Shown here one piece after another: positions 6,426 to 7,624 of a stretch of 7,624 nucleotides of DNA. The translations under genes and the position numbers were made by a program. The stretch comes from Planctomycetota bacterium (GTDB taxonomy: Bacteria > Planctomycetota > Planctomycetia > Pirellulales > Thermoguttaceae), in the NCBI GenBank assembly GCA_013202535.1, contig JABMRP010000669.1, positions 1 through 7,624 on the forward strand, read 5' to 3'. The stretch's first letter is position 1. Each line of letters begins with the position of its first letter. The notes beneath the pieces are model-generated. The model saw only the letters and a list, made by a program, of their open reading frames with translations, was not told the DNA's origin and did no database searches.

Positions 6426-6762
6426 GGAGGCATCTTACTACGAGAGAGGTTTGGACAGAGCCGGGGGAAGGTCCGTGGTGGAAGCTCGCCCAGGATCAAG
6501 GATACTCCAGCGCCGGCGGCGGGGAAACCCCCCGACCTCGGTGCCCGGGGGTTCGCTTGACAGGCGCCCGGGATGCCGCAAAATGGTGTGTCGTGTACGA
6601 TGACGCCGTGGGGCCGTCTATTTATGTACGATGGGCTTCCCAGCCCGTCGACCCGGGAACACCGACGGGCTGGGAAGCCCATCGTACAACGCTGGCGGGC
6701 TCGGGGGCCCATCGTAGGGTTGGGGCACTTTCCCGCAAGAATTCTCTTACACCACGTGCTCG
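6426..6762. other. Gene-free divergent spacer between modA and chrA
   Basis: These 337 bp must contain the promoters of both the modABC operon and chrA. I see no convincing -35/-10 pair for either, no ModE-type ATCG...CGAT box and no riboswitch I can recognise. A possible hairpin uses the repeated CCCGGG at 6544-6549 and 6567-6572, with CGC/GCG inside it. The chrA-proximal half is occupied by a nested palindromic repeat (6594-6716). Confidence 0.6.
6594..6716. repeat. Nested palindromic repeat between modA and chrA
   Basis: The core is a perfect 26-bp inverted repeat, 6625-6650 against 6663-6688, with a 12-nt loop at 6651-6662 containing CCCGGG. The arm starts TGTACGATGGGC and ends CAGCCCGTCG. 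Two further partial copies flank it: TGTACGATG at 6594-6602 in the forward sense and GCCCATCGTA at 6707-6716 in the reverse sense, making a nested set of two forward and two reverse copies. Each core arm also folds on itself into a 9-bp hairpin with one wobble pair (6629-6650 and its mirror), so one long stem or two short ones can form. No protein-coding content is seen. It is most likely a dispersed intergenic repeat family, possibly also acting as a bidirectional terminator-like or regulatory structure. Confidence 0.8.
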
Positions 6763-7624
6763 ATGAGACGCACCCTGGGCCAAATCGCCGGACTCTTCCT
6801 CAAGCTGGGCTGTATCAGCTTCGGCGGGCCGGCCGCTCACGTCGCCCTGATGGAAGACGAAGCCGTGGTGCGGCGCGGGTGGCTCTCGCGGCAGGAGTTT
6901 CTCGATCTGCTCGGGGCCACCCACCTGATCCCCGGTCCCAATGCCGTCGAAATGGCCGGCCATATCGGCTACCGCCGCGCGGGGATCGTCGGCTCGTTGG
7001 TCGGGAGCCTCAGCTTCAGCCTGCCCGCCGTGCTCATTACCCTCGTGTTCGCCTGGGCGTATGTCCATTGGGGTAGCTTGCCGCAAGTCGAACCGTTGCT
7101 GGCCGGGATCAAACCGGCCGTGCTGGCGGTGATCGTGTTGGCCGTCTTCCGACTTGGCCGAAAGGCACTAAGCCGGTGGCAACTGGCGATCATCGGCATC
7201 GGCGTGGCCGCCGCGTCGTTGACCGAGTACGGTCAGATCGGGCCCCTGGCTGTCGGCAGCCTGGCCGGCGTGCTCCTGCTTCGCTGGACCGGTGGACCGG
7301 CCGGTCCGGCCAAGGGAAAGACCGCCGGGATGTTGGTGGGCGTTGCCACCATGGGCGCCGCGGGAACCGCCCAAGCGAGTGCATCGGCCGTGGCGGGTGC
7401 CGGAGTGACCAGCGCCGCCGCGACGGCTGGCGGCGTGTCGCTCTGGAAGTTGGGCCTTTTCTTCGCCAAAGTGGGCGCGCTGATGTACGGCGGCGGCTAT
7501 GTTCTGCTGGCCTACCTCGAAGGCGGACTCGTGGAAAACCACGAGTGGCTCGGCGTGGGACTCCAGCAAGAACAGTTGCTCGACGCGGTGGCCATCGGTC
7601 AAGTGACGCCCGGGCCGTTGCTCA
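6763..7624 (+). CDS. chrA: ChrA-type chromate transporter (3' end beyond the window)
   Basis: An open frame from the ATG at 6763 runs 287 codons to the window edge without a stop. It begins MRRTLGQIAGLFLKLGCISF and is a CHR (chromate ion transporter) family membrane protein. CHR domain 1 shows FGGPAAHVALM (20-30), RRGWLSRQEFLDLL (37-50) and IPGPNAVEMAGHIGY (56-70), followed by hydrophobic helices. An Ala/Gly-rich linker spans about 185-227. CHR domain 2 begins at about 229 with KLGLFFAKVGALMYGGGYVL and carries EHEWL-like and VTPGP (281-285) motifs, so this is the long two-domain form. The family exports chromate, driven by the membrane potential or proton gradient. An in-frame TAG at 6715-6717 lies upstream and no other ATG or GTG start exists between. 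There is no clear Shine-Dalgarno. It is transcribed divergently from modABC. Confidence 0.93.
   Translation, partial: MRRTLGQIAGLFLKLGCISFGGPAAHVALMEDEAVVRRGWLSRQEFLDLLGATHLIPGPNAVEMAGHIGYRRAGIVGSLVGSLSFSLPAVLITLVFAWAYVHWGSLPQVEPLLAGIKPAVLAVIVLAVFRLGRKALSRWQLAIIGIGVAAASLTEYGQIGPLAVGSLAGVLLLRWTGGPAGPAKGKTAGMLVGVATMGAAGTAQASASAVAGAGVTSAAATAGGVSLWKLGLFFAKVGALMYGGGYVLLAYLEGGLVENHEWLGVGLQQEQLLDAVAIGQVTPGPLL

Noticed and set aside
6101..6712. A 203-codon minus-strand frame overlapping modA and the divergent spacer
   Set aside because: It runs through a perfect palindrome and then in the wrong frame through modA; there is no domain content. Only its start region is relevant, as an out-of-frame ATG 8 nt before that of modA.
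6426..6762. ModE operator or molybdenum-cofactor riboswitch controlling modABC
   Set aside because: No ATCG-type half-sites in the ModE arrangement were seen, and the spacer's structure is explained by the repeat arms and GC-rich short stems. I could not match a riboswitch consensus by eye; a covariance search would decide it.
6573..7086. Plus- and minus-strand frames (167 and 154 codons) over the start of chrA
   Set aside because: They cross the nested palindrome and shadow the chrA frame, which carries both CHR-family motifs.

Overview
The window reads as chromosomal DNA of a GC-rich planctomycete, probably of the Pirellulales type. The clues are a very large exported PEP-CTERM protein built from lectin-like domains, the start of a prepilin-type gene of the kind that is expanded in planctomycetes (DUF1559-like), and long near-perfect palindromes in the intergenic DNA. 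This assignment is inference from gene style; no rRNA or taxonomic marker is present.

Layout, left to right. Positions 1-86 (minus) hold the first 28 codons of a type IV pilin-like protein that runs off the left edge. Positions 203-3202 (minus) hold a 999-residue secreted protein with a signal peptide, a discoidin-like N-terminal region, two concanavalin-type regions (the second a clear LamG domain), a malectin-like or unknown domain and a textbook PEP-CTERM anchor. A 542-bp gene-free spacer (3203-3744) carries this gene's probable promoter and a roughly 264-bp palindromic repeat element. Positions 3745-6425 (minus) hold a complete molybdate ABC importer in the order modA-modB-modC. modB and modC overlap by 14 bp. 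modA and modB are separated by 145 bp containing a 7-bp tandem array and terminator-like hairpins. A 337-bp spacer (6426-6762) with a second large nested palindrome separates modA from a divergently oriented chrA-type chromate transporter gene (6763 to the right edge, incomplete).

How the parts fit: ModA binds molybdate or tungstate outside the cytoplasmic membrane, ModB is the channel and ModC the ATPase with a C-terminal oxyanion-sensing Mop-like domain. The divergent ChrA belongs to an oxyanion (chromate) exporter family. The right half is therefore an oxyanion-transport locus, importer and exporter back to back, although shared regulation is only an inference. The left half is a cell-surface locus unrelated to it. 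I found no tRNA, rRNA, CRISPR array, transposase or phage gene. No clearly new multi-gene system is visible; the least explained material is the intergenic repeat DNA.
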